Assembly (NCBI RefSeq): GCF_001424875.1
Contig: NZ_LMCT01000045.1
Coordinates: 186,108-250,107, forward strand
Origin: Kitasatospora sp. Root107
GTDB taxonomy: Bacteria; Actinomycetota; Actinomycetes; Streptomycetales; Streptomycetaceae
DNA: 64,000 nt
Direction: 5' to 3'
A program made the translations under genes and the position numbers. Below are positions 55,138 to 63,990 of the stretch, in pieces. Position 1 is the stretch's first letter, and each line of letters starts with the position of its first letter. The notes beneath the pieces were generated by a model. The model was not told where the DNA came from, searched no databases, and worked only from the letters and a program-made list of their open reading frames with translations.

Positions 55138-58100
55138 ATGAAATGGTTAGTATCCCTAAATATGCCTGAGACTCACGGATCGCACGGATCTCAAGGATCC
55201 ACAGCCGAGCAGGGCTGGCTCCGCCGACTGATCGGCTACAGCTGGCGGCACCGCCGTAACGTGCTGCTCTCCTTCGGTGCGTCGCTGGTCGGCATGGCCG
55301 TCACCGCCACCGTCCCGCTGATCACCAAGGTGATCATCGACGACGTGATCACCACGCACACCCGGCCGCTCACCCCGTGGGCGGTGGCCCTGCTGGTCGC
55401 GGCCGCGGTGGTCTTCGTCTGCACCCAGGTCCGCCGCTACTACGGGGGCCAACTGGCCGTCGACGTCCAGCACGACATGCGGTCCGACCTGTTCCGCTCG
55501 CTCACCCGGCTGGACGGTGACCGGCAGGACCGGCTGGACACCGGCCAGGTGGTCGGCCGCGCGACCTCGGACCTGCAGCTGATCGTCGGCCTGCTGTCGA
55601 TGCTGCCGATGATGACCGGCAACGTCCTGATGTTCGGCATGTCCGTCCTGGTGATGCTCTGGCTCTCGCTGCCGCTCACCCTGGTCGCCCTGGTGATGGG
55701 CCCCGCGCTCTGGTGGTTCGCCACGCTCAGCCGGAAGCGGCTGTTCCCCGCGACCTGGGCCGCCCAGCAGGAGGCGGCGGCGGTCGCCGGGGTGGTGGAC
55801 GGTGCGGTCGGCGGCGTCCGGGTGGTCAAGGGCTTCGGCCAGGAGTCCCAGGAGCGGGGCAAGCTGGAGCGCGCCTCGCGCGAGCTGTTCGGCGCCCGGC
55901 TCCGCTCGATCCGGCTGAACAGCCTCTACACCCCGGCGATGCAGGCCATCCCTGCCCTCGGCCAGGTCGCGGTGCTCGCGCTCGGCGGCTGGCTGGCCGT
56001 CCGGGGCCAGGTCACCTTGGGCACCTTCGTCGCCTTCTCCACCTACCTGGCGCAGCTCACCGGCCCGGTCCGGATGCTCACCATGGTGATCACGGTCGGC
56101 CAGCAGGCCAGGGCCGGGGTCGAGCGGGTGCTCCAACTCGTCGACCAGCGCCCCAAGGTGCAGGAGCGTCAGGACGCCCTCGACCTGACCACGGCATCGG
56201 CCGCTTCCACGAACGAGCCCGAGCCCGCCCCCGCCATCGAGTTCGACCAGGTCGACTTCGCGTACGGCGAGGCGGCCCCCGTCCTGCAGCGGCTGAGCTT
56301 CCGGCTCGCCGAGGGCGAGACGCTGGCGCTGGTCGGCGGCTCGGGCTCGGGCAAGTCCACCGTGGCCCAGCTCCTCCCGCGCTTCTACGACGCCACCGAG
56401 GGCACCGTCCGCCTCTACGGTCACGACGTCCGGGAGCTCACGCTCGATTCGATCCGGGCCACCGTCGGCATCGTGCCCGAGGACAGCTTCCTGTTCTCCG
56501 ACACCGTCAGCAGCAACATCGCGTACGGGCGTCCGGACGCCACCGAGGCCGAGATCGAGGCCGCCGCCCGGGCCGCGCAGGCCGACGGGTTCATCCGCGA
56601 CCTTCCGGACGGCTACGCCACCAAGGTCGGCGAGCAGGGCCTCACCCTGTCCGGCGGCCAGCGGCAGCGGATCGCGCTGGCCCGGGCGATCCTGAGCGAC
56701 CCGCGGATCCTGCTGCTGGACGACGCGACCTCGGCGGTGGACCCGCAGGTCGAGGCCGAGATCCACCAGGCCCTGCGCGGGGTGATGGCCGGCCGCACCA
56801 CGCTGCTGATCGCCCACCGCCGTTCCACCCTCCAACTCGCGGACCGGATAGCCGTACTGGAGCGCGGCCGCCTGGTCGACCTCGGTACGCACGAGGAACT
56901 CGACGCGCGGTGTCCCCAGTACCGGGCTCTGATCAGCGACCCCGACGCGATCCTCGACGCGGCCCCCGAGGAGGAGACCCCCGAGCAGGAGCCCGAGGCC
57001 ACCAACACCGGCACCGACCCCGAGCTGCTCGCCAAGGTCGCCGCCCTGCCCCCGGCCGTCGACACCCCCGACATCCCGGTCGAGCAGGCCGAGGCCGGCG
57101 ACCCGGACTTCAGCCTCCGGCGGCTGCTCACCCCGTTCCGCGCGCCGCTCACCGTCGCCCTGCTGCTGGTCGCGCTGGACGCCGCCGCCGGACTGACCCT
57201 GCCGATCCTGATCCGGCACGGCATCGACGACGGCGTCAGCAAGGCCGCGATGGCCGGGGTCGCCACCGCCTCGCTGCTCGCCCTGGCGATCGTGCTGCTC
57301 GACTGGGTGGTGCAGACCGCCGAGGCCAGGGTCAGCGGCCGGACCGGCGAACGGGTGCTCTACACCCTGCGGTTGAAGATCTTCGCGCACCTCAACCGGC
57401 TCGGCCTGGACTACTACGAGCGCGAGCTGTCCGGCCGGATCATGACCAGGATGACCACCGACGTCGACTCGGTGTCGAGCTTCCTGCAGACCGGGGTGGT
57501 CACCGCCGTGGTCAGCCTGTTCACCTTCTTCGGCATCTTCGCCGCGCTGCTGGTGATCGACCCGGGCCTGGCCCTGATGGTCTTCGCGGTGCTGCCGGTG
57601 CTGGCGGTCGCCACCCTGGTGTTCCGCCGCAAGTCCAGCACCCAGTACCAGGTCTCCCGGGACCTGATCAGCACGGTCAACGCCGAGCTGCAGGAGAACG
57701 TCGCGGGCATGCGGATCGTCCAGGCGTTCCGCCGACAGACCGTCAACACCGACCGGTTCGTGGCCAGCGGGCTGGCCTACCGGCACTCGCGGGTCAGGGC
57801 GCAGCTCTACATCTCGCTGTACTTCCCGTTCGTGCAGTTCCTGTCCAGTGCGGCCGCCGCCCTGGTGCTGATCGCCGGTGCGGCCCGGGTCGAGTCGGGC
57901 ACCCTGACGATCGGTGCGCTGGTCGCGTACCTGCTCTACATCGACCTGTTCTTCGCCCCGGTCAACCAGCTCTCGCAGATCTTCGACGGGTACCAGCAGG
58001 CTGCCGTCGGCCTCGGCCGGATCCGTGACCTGCTGCGCACCCCGACCAGCACGCCGGACTCGGCGGACCCGCTGCCGGTGAAGAAGCTGCGGGGCGAGAT

Positions 58101-58851
58101 CACCTTCCAGGACGTCAGTTTCGCGTACCACGGCGGCGCTGACGGCCACTCCGACGTGCTGACCAACATCGACCTGCACATCCCGGCGGGGCAGAGGGTG
58201 GCCCTGGTCGGCGAGACCGGCGCGGGCAAGTCCACCCTGGTCAAGCTGGTCGCCCGGTTCTACGACGCGACCGGCGGCAGCGTCCGGATCGACGGCACCG
58301 ACATCGCCGCGTACGACCTGGCGGAGTACCGGCACCGGCTCGGCGTGGTCCCGCAGGAGGCGTACCTGTTCGCGGGCACCGTGCGCGAGGCGATCGCGTA
58401 CGGCCGGCCGGAGGCGAGCGACGCCGAGGTGGAGGCGGCCGCCCGGGCGGTCGGCGCCCACGAGATGATCGTCCGGCTGTCCGGAGGCTACGCGCACCGG
58501 GTCTCCGGCCGGGGCCGCAACCTCTCCGCCGGGCAGCGGCAGCTGATCGCGCTGGCCCGGGCCGAGCTCGTCGACCCGGACATCCTGTTGCTGGACGAGG
58601 CCACCGCCGCGCTCGACCTGGCCACCGAGGCCGCCGTCAACCGGGCCGCCGACCGGATCAGCGGCGGCCGCACCACCCTGGTGATCGCCCACCGCCTGAC
58701 CACCGCGGAGCGCGCCGACCGGGTGGTGGTGCTGGACCACGGCCGGGTGGTCGAGGACGGTACGCACGCCGGGCTGCTCGCCGAGGACGGCGCGTACGCC
58801 CGGCTCTGGCGGGCCTTCGTCGCGGACAGCCACCAGAAGCAGCGGGTGTAA
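55138..58851 (+). CDS. Fused heterodimer-type ABC exporter (two TMD-NBD halves)
   Basis: 1237 residues, two complete half-exporters in tandem. Half 1: six helices, Walker A GGSGSGKST, signature LSGGQRQR, Walker B LLLDDATSAVD where the catalytic Glu is replaced by Asp. Half 2: Walker A GETGAGKST, signature NLSAGQRQL, Walker B LLLDEATAALD with normal Glu. One degenerate and one canonical ATP site is the pattern of heterodimeric multidrug exporters. The ATG at 55138 has GGGGGG six bases upstream and is followed by TTA as codon 4. The alternative ATG at 55162 has no ribosome site. The TTA codon implies bldA-dependent expression. It lies 143 bases after the methyltransferase gene on the same strand, so export of its product is possible. 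Confidence 0.92.
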   Translation: MKWLVSLNMPETHGSHGSQGSTAEQGWLRRLIGYSWRHRRNVLLSFGASLVGMAVTATVPLITKVIIDDVITTHTRPLTPWAVALLVAAAVVFVCTQVRRYYGGQLAVDVQHDMRSDLFRSLTRLDGDRQDRLDTGQVVGRATSDLQLIVGLLSMLPMMTGNVLMFGMSVLVMLWLSLPLTLVALVMGPALWWFATLSRKRLFPATWAAQQEAAAVAGVVDGAVGGVRVVKGFGQESQERGKLERASRELFGARLRSIRLNSLYTPAMQAIPALGQVAVLALGGWLAVRGQVTLGTFVAFSTYLAQLTGPVRMLTMVITVGQQARAGVERVLQLVDQRPKVQERQDALDLTTASAASTNEPEPAPAIEFDQVDFAYGEAAPVLQRLSFRLAEGETLALVGGSGSGKSTVAQLLPRFYDATEGTVRLYGHDVRELTLDSIRATVGIVPEDSFLFSDTVSSNIAYGRPDATEAEIEAAARAAQADGFIRDLPDGYATKVGEQGLTLSGGQRQRIALARAILSDPRILLLDDATSAVDPQVEAEIHQALRGVMAGRTTLLIAHRRSTLQLADRIAVLERGRLVDLGTHEELDARCPQYRALISDPDAILDAAPEEETPEQEPEATNTGTDPELLAKVAALPPAVDTPDIPVEQAEAGDPDFSLRRLLTPFRAPLTVALLLVALDAAAGLTLPILIRHGIDDGVSKAAMAGVATASLLALAIVLLDWVVQTAEARVSGRTGERVLYTLRLKIFAHLNRLGLDYYERELSGRIMTRMTTDVDSVSSFLQTGVVTAVVSLFTFFGIFAALLVIDPGLALMVFAVLPVLAVATLVFRRKSSTQYQVSRDLISTVNAELQENVAGMRIVQAFRRQTVNTDRFVASGLAYRHSRVRAQLYISLYFPFVQFLSSAAAALVLIAGAARVESGTLTIGALVAYLLYIDLFFAPVNQLSQIFDGYQQAAVGLGRIRDLLRTPTSTPDSADPLPVKKLRGEITFQDVSFAYHGGADGHSDVLTNIDLHIPAGQRVALVGETGAGKSTLVKLVARFYDATGGSVRIDGTDIAAYDLAEYRHRLGVVPQEAYLFAGTVREAIAYGRPEASDAEVEAAARAVGAHEMIVRLSGGYAHRVSGRGRNLSAGQRQLIALARAELVDPDILLLDEATAALDLATEAAVNRAADRISGGRTTLVIAHRLTTAERADRVVVLDHGRVVEDGTHAGLLAEDGAYARLWRAFVADSHQKQRV

Positions 58852-58858
58852 CGGCAGG

Positions 58859-60133
58859 TCAGCCCGCCGTCGGTGCCCGCAGTTCACGCGGGCCACCGGC
58901 GGTGGCGTCGGCGACCAGCTGGGCGAACCAGGCCAGGCCCGGGATCAGCAGCACCCAGCCGAGCAGCGCCCACCCCAGATGGAAGTGCTGCAGCGCCCGG
59001 CCGAGCGCGGCCACGCCCTCCGCCCGCTCCCGGCCGTCGGCCGACTCGTAGGTGATCCGCCGCAGTCCGGCCGGGTGTTCCTCCGCCGGGCGGACGGTGA
59101 GTGCCACCGGCGAGCGGGCGATGATCCACCGGCCGACGCCGCTGCACACCCCGCAGGTCTGGGCGACGTGGATCTCGGCCGGAGCGGTCCCCGCCCACGG
59201 GCGCAGCCGGGGCAGCCAGCTGCGCACCCCGGCGGTGTACTCGGCCCAACCGGGCCCGTACCGCCGCTCGAGCTCGGCGCCCTCGTGCCAGGCGGCAAGC
59301 CCGGCGCTGTAGGCGAGGCTCACCCCGGCGGCCGCCAGCAGCCAGGCGCTGCCGGTGAACGCCGCGAGCACCAGGTGACACAGCACCAGCGAGAGCTGGA
59401 TCGGATTGCGCACGTACGCGTACGGGCCGCTGGTGACCAGCCGGTGCGGCGGGTCGTACGGCAGCGGGGTGCCGCCGCCGCGCACCACGAACTCCCGTAC
59501 GGCGGCGACCCCGAGCAGCATCGGCACGGCCAGCACCTGGAGGCCGGTGCTGAGCGCGGTGCCGTGCGGGAGCCGGGCCCCGGCGGCCGCCATGGGCAGG
59601 GCGAGCATCAGCACGGCGGCGATCAGCACCTGCCCGGCGGCGCGCAGTCGGAGCCGTTCGCCGCGGGCGGTCCAGCGGGCCAGCAGCAGCCCGGGCAGCA
59701 GGCAGAGCGCGATGGCCACCGACTCGCCGGTCAGCCACTGCCCGTCGAGCCGGACCACCGGATCGAGCAGTGGCATCGCGGCCAGGTCCAGCCAGCCGAG
59801 CAGGGCGGCGGTGAGCGGCCACGGCAGCCGGTCGGCGGCCAGCGGAGGCAGGACGCCCCAGAGCAGTACCCAGCCGAGCAGCAGATCGACGGGCATCCCG
59901 GCGACGGTGCCGCCCTCGGCCCGGAAGCTCCACCAACCGACCTGTACGGCCAGCAGGTTGACGGCGGGCAGCAGGGCGAGCTGCCAGGCCCCGCCGACGA
60001 TCGCGGCCGCGATGCCGGCCCGGCTCGGCCGTCGGACGGCGGCTGCCGGCACGACCGCGAGCAGCGGCACGAACAGGCAGGCCGCGCGGATCAGGGCCGG
60101 AGCGCTGTCGACCGTGGCGGCTGCGGTGGTCAT
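58859..60133 (-). CDS. Polytopic membrane methyltransferase-like protein (ICMT/PEMT type)
   Basis: About 424 residues with roughly ten hydrophobic helices. The middle carries the isoprenylcysteine/phospholipid methyltransferase signature: HRLVTSGPYAYVRNPIQLSL followed by helices and HEGAELERRYGPGWAEYTAG, which forms the SAM-binding C-terminal site in bacterial ICMT-like enzymes. The C-terminal part has TCGVCSGVG, possibly a thioredoxin-like or metal-binding Cys pair, and another pair of helices. ATG at 60131-60133 overlaps the upstream gene's stop by four bases. The methyl acceptor is unknown, perhaps a lipid or quinone. Confidence 0.75.
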   Translation of the reverse strand: MTTAAATVDSAPALIRAACLFVPLLAVVPAAAVRRPSRAGIAAAIVGGAWQLALLPAVNLLAVQVGWWSFRAEGGTVAGMPVDLLLGWVLLWGVLPPLAADRLPWPLTAALLGWLDLAAMPLLDPVVRLDGQWLTGESVAIALCLLPGLLLARWTARGERLRLRAAGQVLIAAVLMLALPMAAAGARLPHGTALSTGLQVLAVPMLLGVAAVREFVVRGGGTPLPYDPPHRLVTSGPYAYVRNPIQLSLVLCHLVLAAFTGSAWLLAAAGVSLAYSAGLAAWHEGAELERRYGPGWAEYTAGVRSWLPRLRPWAGTAPAEIHVAQTCGVCSGVGRWIIARSPVALTVRPAEEHPAGLRRITYESADGRERAEGVAALGRALQHFHLGWALLGWVLLIPGLAWFAQLVADATAGGPRELRAPTAG

Positions 60134-61104
60134 GACCCGGGCGTGAAGGTGTCGGCGAGGTAGTTGGCGGCCTGCTCCATGCCGTAGTTCTGGATCGGGC
60201 CGAAGTACCAGCCGGGGTCGAAGGTGCGCTGGTAGCCGAGTTGCCAGGTGACCTGGGTGCCGCCGTCGGCGGTGGGCTGCCAACGGACCTCGGAGGTCCG
60301 GAAGTTCAGCCAGCGGGCGGTGGTGGAGTCCTGCTCGACCCGGAACAGCACCCGGCCCTGGTCGTGCTCGGCGATCCGCAGCGTCATGGACCGGGGCGTG
60401 GGAGTGGCACCGATGCCCAGGGACTTGCGCGGGTTGAAGGTGATCAGGCGTCCGTCGCCGACCGCCAGGCCGCTGCCGGTGACCTGCTGCGGCCGGGGGA
60501 ACGGGACCTTGAGGAACACCGGGCGGGGTGTGCCGAAGACGGGCGGAGCGGCCAGCGCGGCGGCGAACTGATCGGGTGTCACGGACAGCGTGCGGGTGAC
60601 CGTCACCGTGCTGTCGCGCTCCACCGTGCCGTCGACGCCCTGGAGGACGGCCAGCCCGAGCAGCGGGGCCAGCGCGAAGGCGTTCAGCCGCTGCCGTCCG
60701 CCGGGCTCCTTCGCCGGGCGGCGCGAACGGTCGACGGCCCGGCCGATGCAGGCCGCCACCAGGTAGAACAGCGGCGCGGCGATCAGCAGGCAGATGATGC
60801 CTTCGTTGAGCAGCGGACCGGCCAGCGCCAGCCCGATGGTGACCGAGGCCATCGCGGTGCCGGTGGCGCTCTTCGGCCGGGCACTCAGCGCCACGGTGAT
60901 CGCGATGACCGCGGGCAGGCCGACGTAGAAGAGCGCGGTCTGCTCCAGACCGCCCGCATGCAGCACCTTGTAGCCGAGCATCGCGAGGAAGAGCGCGGCC
61001 AGCACGATCGCCAGCCGGCGGCGGGCCGAGTGCTGGGCCGTCCGCTCCGGCTCGCCGTAGGCCGGTATGTCCTCTTTGTCGTTGCTGTTCTGATCCTCGG
61101 TCAT
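60130..61104 (-). CDS. Membrane protein with C-terminal SRPBCC-like domain
   Basis: 324 residues. The N-terminal third has four helices (LAIVLAALFLAMLGYKVLHA, LPAVIAITVALSA and others). A fifth segment (LNAFALAPLLGLAVLQGV) follows, then a soluble domain with TVTVTRTLSVTPDQFAAALA and TARWLNFRTSEVRWQPTADG, GTQVTWQLGYQRTFDPGWYF, which looks like a START/SRPBCC lipid-binding fold. ATG at 61102-61104 with AAGGGG. Co-transcribed with the ICMT-like gene and divergent from the TetR gene across its operator, so probably repressed by it. Function unknown; handling of hydrophobic molecules is a guess. Confidence 0.75.
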   Translation of the reverse strand: MTEDQNSNDKEDIPAYGEPERTAQHSARRRLAIVLAALFLAMLGYKVLHAGGLEQTALFYVGLPAVIAITVALSARPKSATGTAMASVTIGLALAGPLLNEGIICLLIAAPLFYLVAACIGRAVDRSRRPAKEPGGRQRLNAFALAPLLGLAVLQGVDGTVERDSTVTVTRTLSVTPDQFAAALAAPPVFGTPRPVFLKVPFPRPQQVTGSGLAVGDGRLITFNPRKSLGIGATPTPRSMTLRIAEHDQGRVLFRVEQDSTTARWLNFRTSEVRWQPTADGGTQVTWQLGYQRTFDPGWYFGPIQNYGMEQAANYLADTFTPGS

Positions 61105-61123
61105 GCCCCACCCCTTGATCGGC

Positions 61124-61147
61124 CGGTTTAATCACCTGATTAAACCG
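61124..61147. promoter_or_regulatory. Perfect 24-bp palindromic operator
   Basis: CGGTTTAATCA and TGATTAAACCG are exact inverted arms of 11 bp around a central CC. AT-rich arms in a GC-rich intergenic stretch, between the divergent membrane-protein operon and tetR, make this the probable TetR binding site. Confidence 0.85.
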
Positions 61148-61182
61148 TATGATGAACGAATCCAGTGACGGGGGGCAAGAGC

Positions 61183-61845
61183 ATGGCGGCGACTGCGGAC
61201 AGCGGAGCCCAGACCAGGGAGCGGCTGATCGAGGCCGCGACGCGGGTCCTGCGGACCCACGGGTACGCGGGGTCCAGCGCGCGGGTGATCGCGAAGGAGG
61301 CGGGCGTCAACTCGGCCCTGGTCTTCTACCACTTCGGCGGTGTGGACCCGCTGCTGCTGACCGCCTTCGACCGGGTCTCCGAGGACCGGATGGCCCGGCA
61401 CGTGGCGACCGTCGCGGAGGTCCGCACCCTGGAGGAGCTCGCCGCCGCCGCCGAACGGATCTACCGCGACGACCTCGACGGTGGGCACCTCACGATGTTC
61501 GCCGAGCTGGTCGGTGCCGCCGTCGCCCGGCCCGAGCTGCGGGCCGCCGTCTCCGAACGCGCCGAGCCCTGGCTGAAGTTCGTCGAGACCACGCTCGACC
61601 GGGTGATCGGCGGCACACCGCTGGCCAGGCTCACCCCGCCCCGGGACCTCGCCAACGCGGCGATCACCTTCTACCTCGGCGTCAACCTCTTCACGGTGCT
61701 GGACGCCGACCGGAGCCGCACCGAGTCCCTGTTCGCGATGGCCCGGCGGCTCGCCCCGCGCGCCAGGCTGCTCACCATGCGGCTGCCCGGCCGCCGCCGC
61801 CCCACCACACCGGCTCAGCTGGAGGCCGGACCGGCCGAGGGCTGA
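61183..61845 (+). CDS. TetR family regulator
   Basis: 220 residues. HTH: QTRERLIEAATRVLRTHGYA, GSSARVIAKEAGVNSALVFY, HFGGVDPLLLTAF. The ligand domain resembles the TetR_C_33 type of other actinomycete regulators. The ATG at 61183 has GGGGGG eight bases upstream; an in-frame start at 61165 is less likely. It faces the membrane-protein pair across a perfect palindrome and probably represses both itself and them. The sigma-like gene starts 27 bases downstream and may be co-transcribed. Confidence 0.9.
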   Translation: MAATADSGAQTRERLIEAATRVLRTHGYAGSSARVIAKEAGVNSALVFYHFGGVDPLLLTAFDRVSEDRMARHVATVAEVRTLEELAAAAERIYRDDLDGGHLTMFAELVGAAVARPELRAAVSERAEPWLKFVETTLDRVIGGTPLARLTPPRDLANAAITFYLGVNLFTVLDADRSRTESLFAMARRLAPRARLLTMRLPGRRRPTTPAQLEAGPAEG

Positions 61846-61872
61846 CGGACGGTCAGGAGTACCGTTCCGACG

Positions 61873-62406
61873 GTGGAGGACGACGTGCGGCCCTGGGAGG
61901 TGGCAGCGCCGCTGGTACGCGCGGCGCAGCGCGGCGACGCCCTGGCCATGGACGACCTGCTGAAGCTGATCACCCCGTACGTCACCCGACTGTGCGCGTC
62001 GATCGCCCCGGCCGACACCGCCGACGCCGTACAGGAGTCGCTGCTCGCCGTCTTCCGCGGCCTGCGCGGCCTGCGGGACCCGGTGGCCTGCTACGGCTGG
62101 GTGCGGGCGGTGACCGTACGGGAAGCGGTCCGGGTGGCCCGGCGGACGGGCGCGGAGACACCGGCCGACCCCGAACAGATCACCCGGCTGCGGGACCTGC
62201 TGCCCGCCACCGGCACCGAGCTGACCGCCGAGGTGCGGGACCTGCTGGCCCGGCTGCCCGTCCAGCACCGCACCGTTCTGGTGCTGCGCGAACTCGAGGG
62301 GCTGGACGAGCGCACCATGGCCGAGCTGCTCGACATACCCGAGGGCACCGTGAAGTCACGGCTGAGCAGGGCCCGTTCCTCCTTCCGGAAGGCGTGGACG
62401 CGGTGA
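61873..62406 (+). CDS. Sigma-70 family (ECF-like) RNA polymerase sigma factor
   Basis: 177 residues. Region 2 is recognisable (MDDLLKLITPYVTRLCASIA, DTADAVQESLLAVFRGLRGL). Region 4 is clear: LARLPVQHRTVLVLRELEGL, DERTMAELLDIPEGTVKSRL then SRARSSFRKAW. It should direct transcription of a small regulon. The start may be the GTG at 61885, which has GGAGGA four bases upstream, rather than 61873. Its stop overlaps the SRPBCC gene by four bases. No anti-sigma factor gene is adjacent; the coupled SRPBCC protein takes that position. Confidence 0.85.
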   Translation: MEDDVRPWEVAAPLVRAAQRGDALAMDDLLKLITPYVTRLCASIAPADTADAVQESLLAVFRGLRGLRDPVACYGWVRAVTVREAVRVARRTGAETPADPEQITRLRDLLPATGTELTAEVRDLLARLPVQHRTVLVLRELEGLDERTMAELLDIPEGTVKSRLSRARSSFRKAWTR

Positions 62407-62858
62407 ACGGACCGGATCGGATCGCCCGGCTGCAGGTCCTGGCGGCCGGGCTGCGCGCCCCGCTGTACGCCGAGCTGCGGCTCGAGCTGCCCTTCGACCG
62501 GGTCTGGGCGGTGGTCGCCGACCTGGAGGGCGAGCTGCCCCACTTGATCTCCTTCGTCCGGGAGTTCCGGGTGCCGGCCGGGGACAGCGAGCTCAAACAG
62601 GCCGAGGCCGTGGACGTCCTCGGCCTCCGGGGACCTTTCGAGGTGCGGCTCAGGCCCGGCTGGTGCCTGATGCAGTCCCGGCTGGTGACCATGGGCATGG
62701 CCGCCGAGCCCGACGGCGGCGGCACCCGGCTCGCGGTCTGCGGCGCGCTCCGGCCGGCCGCCCTCGGGCCGGTGCAGCGCGGGTACCGACGCCTGATCGG
62801 CGAGCGCCGGGCCCGCGCCTTCTTTCGCGAGGTGGAACGCCGGGCCCGGCTGCGCTGA
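62403..62858 (+). CDS. SRPBCC (polyketide cyclase/START-like) family protein
   Basis: 151 residues. START-like fold: APLYAELRLELPFDRVWAVV as strand 1 and helix, ADLEGELPHLISFVREFRVP, VLGLRGPFEVRLRPGWCLMQ, GGGTRLAVCGALRPAALGPV, and a long C-terminal helix RAFFREVERRARLR. A hydrophobic ligand is usual for the fold. GTG start overlaps the sigma-factor stop (GTGA), so the two are translationally coupled and may act together. This is not a typical anti-sigma protein. Confidence 0.78.
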   Translation: MNGPDRIARLQVLAAGLRAPLYAELRLELPFDRVWAVVADLEGELPHLISFVREFRVPAGDSELKQAEAVDVLGLRGPFEVRLRPGWCLMQSRLVTMGMAAEPDGGGTRLAVCGALRPAALGPVQRGYRRLIGERRARAFFREVERRARLR

Positions 62859-62865
62859 CCCTCCG

Positions 62866-63747
62866 TCAGCCTGTCCTGGCGATCAGCTTCCAGAGCGCCT
62901 CGGCCACCTGGGCCGGGCACTCCTCGGGCAGATGGCCACCGACGCCGGGCAGCACCGAGACGGTCAGGTCCTCGGCGTTCGGCTCCGCGCCGAGCAGCAG
63001 GGCCGGCGGGATCACCGGATCGTGCTCGCCGCCCAGCACGACGGTGGGGACGGCCAGCCGGCGGCGGCGGTGCGTCCCCCGGAAGCCCGCCGGGATGTCC
63101 CGCAGCACGTACTGCCAGAACAGCGACTGCCCGGCCCGGGCCGACTGCCGGGTCGCCTCGGTGAACTCGGTGAGCTCCGCCGCCGACCAGCAGCCCGGGT
63201 CGGGGGCTGCCCGGCGCAGCAGGTGGCGGGTGAAGGCGGGCCAGTGCCGCAGCACCAGCCGCCCGACCACCGGGTACTCGATGAACGCGGTGAACCACAT
63301 CCGCCAGAGGTTCGGCAGCACCTGACGGTGTGCCGTCCAGGGGTGAGCCATGTTCAGCGCCAGGAACGCCCGGAACCGCTCCGGGGCCTGCTGGCAGACC
63401 CGGAATCCCACCGCGGCGCCCCAGCTGTGCCCGACCAGCGTTACCCGGTCCAGGCCGAGCGCGTCCAGCAGTGCGAGCACGTCCGCACCGAGGGAGTCGG
63501 TGTCGTACCCCCGCTCGGTCTGCTCGGACCAGCCGAAGCCGCGCAGGTCCACACAGATCAGCCGGTGGTCGGAGGCGAGCAGCGGCGCCAGCCGCCGCCA
63601 GGCGTACCAGTGCTGCGGGAAGCCGTGCAGCAGCAGTACGGGCTCGCCGCTGCCGAGCTCGGCGAGGTGGAGGCGGGCGCCCCTGACCTCCACCCAGCGG
63701 TGCTCCGCACCTTCCAGGTCGGGCATCGGACGGTTGCTGATGGTCAT
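62866..63747 (-). CDS. Alpha/beta hydrolase, epoxide hydrolase-like
   Basis: 293 residues. HGFPQHWYAW gives the oxyanion HGxP motif typical of epoxide hydrolases. The nucleophile elbow is GHSWGA, so the nucleophile is Ser rather than the Asp of true epoxide hydrolases. This indicates an esterase, lipase or haloperoxidase-like activity. The acid Asp is in GGEHDPVIPP and the catalytic His in GVGGHLPEECP. ATG at 63745-63747 with AAGGAGA upstream. Convergent with the SRPBCC gene. Substrate unknown. Confidence 0.87.
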   Translation of the reverse strand: MTISNRPMPDLEGAEHRWVEVRGARLHLAELGSGEPVLLLHGFPQHWYAWRRLAPLLASDHRLICVDLRGFGWSEQTERGYDTDSLGADVLALLDALGLDRVTLVGHSWGAAVGFRVCQQAPERFRAFLALNMAHPWTAHRQVLPNLWRMWFTAFIEYPVVGRLVLRHWPAFTRHLLRRAAPDPGCWSAAELTEFTEATRQSARAGQSLFWQYVLRDIPAGFRGTHRRRRLAVPTVVLGGEHDPVIPPALLLGAEPNAEDLTVSVLPGVGGHLPEECPAQVAEALWKLIARTG

Positions 63748-63990
63748 GTGGTCTCCTTCGGCGGGATGCGGTCGTCCTGTCAGGAGGCGCGCGATCCGGC
63801 GGAGGTTCCCGGGAGTTTCGACGTCGAGGCCGTTCGATCACGGAGCGATCTCGGGCGGGACGCAACTGTGCAGCTCGGCGATTGCGAAGCGGCTCTGACG
63901 GGACGTCATCCGAGGTGCCGCTGATAGACAGACCGGGCGACCGGGCACGAGGCCGGGAGCGACTCCCCGGTCCACCCTGGTCGAGAGGCC

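Noticed and set aside
55156..58896. 1246-codon open frame on the minus strand opposite the ABC exporter
   Set aside because: It mirrors the codon pattern of the real exporter gene on the other strand, is Gly/Arg/Asp/His-rich low-complexity sequence and has no domain. It is a typical high-GC shadow.
62866..63747. Naming the alpha/beta hydrolase a true epoxide hydrolase
   Set aside because: The nucleophile position is Ser (GHSWGA), whereas epoxide hydrolases use Asp.
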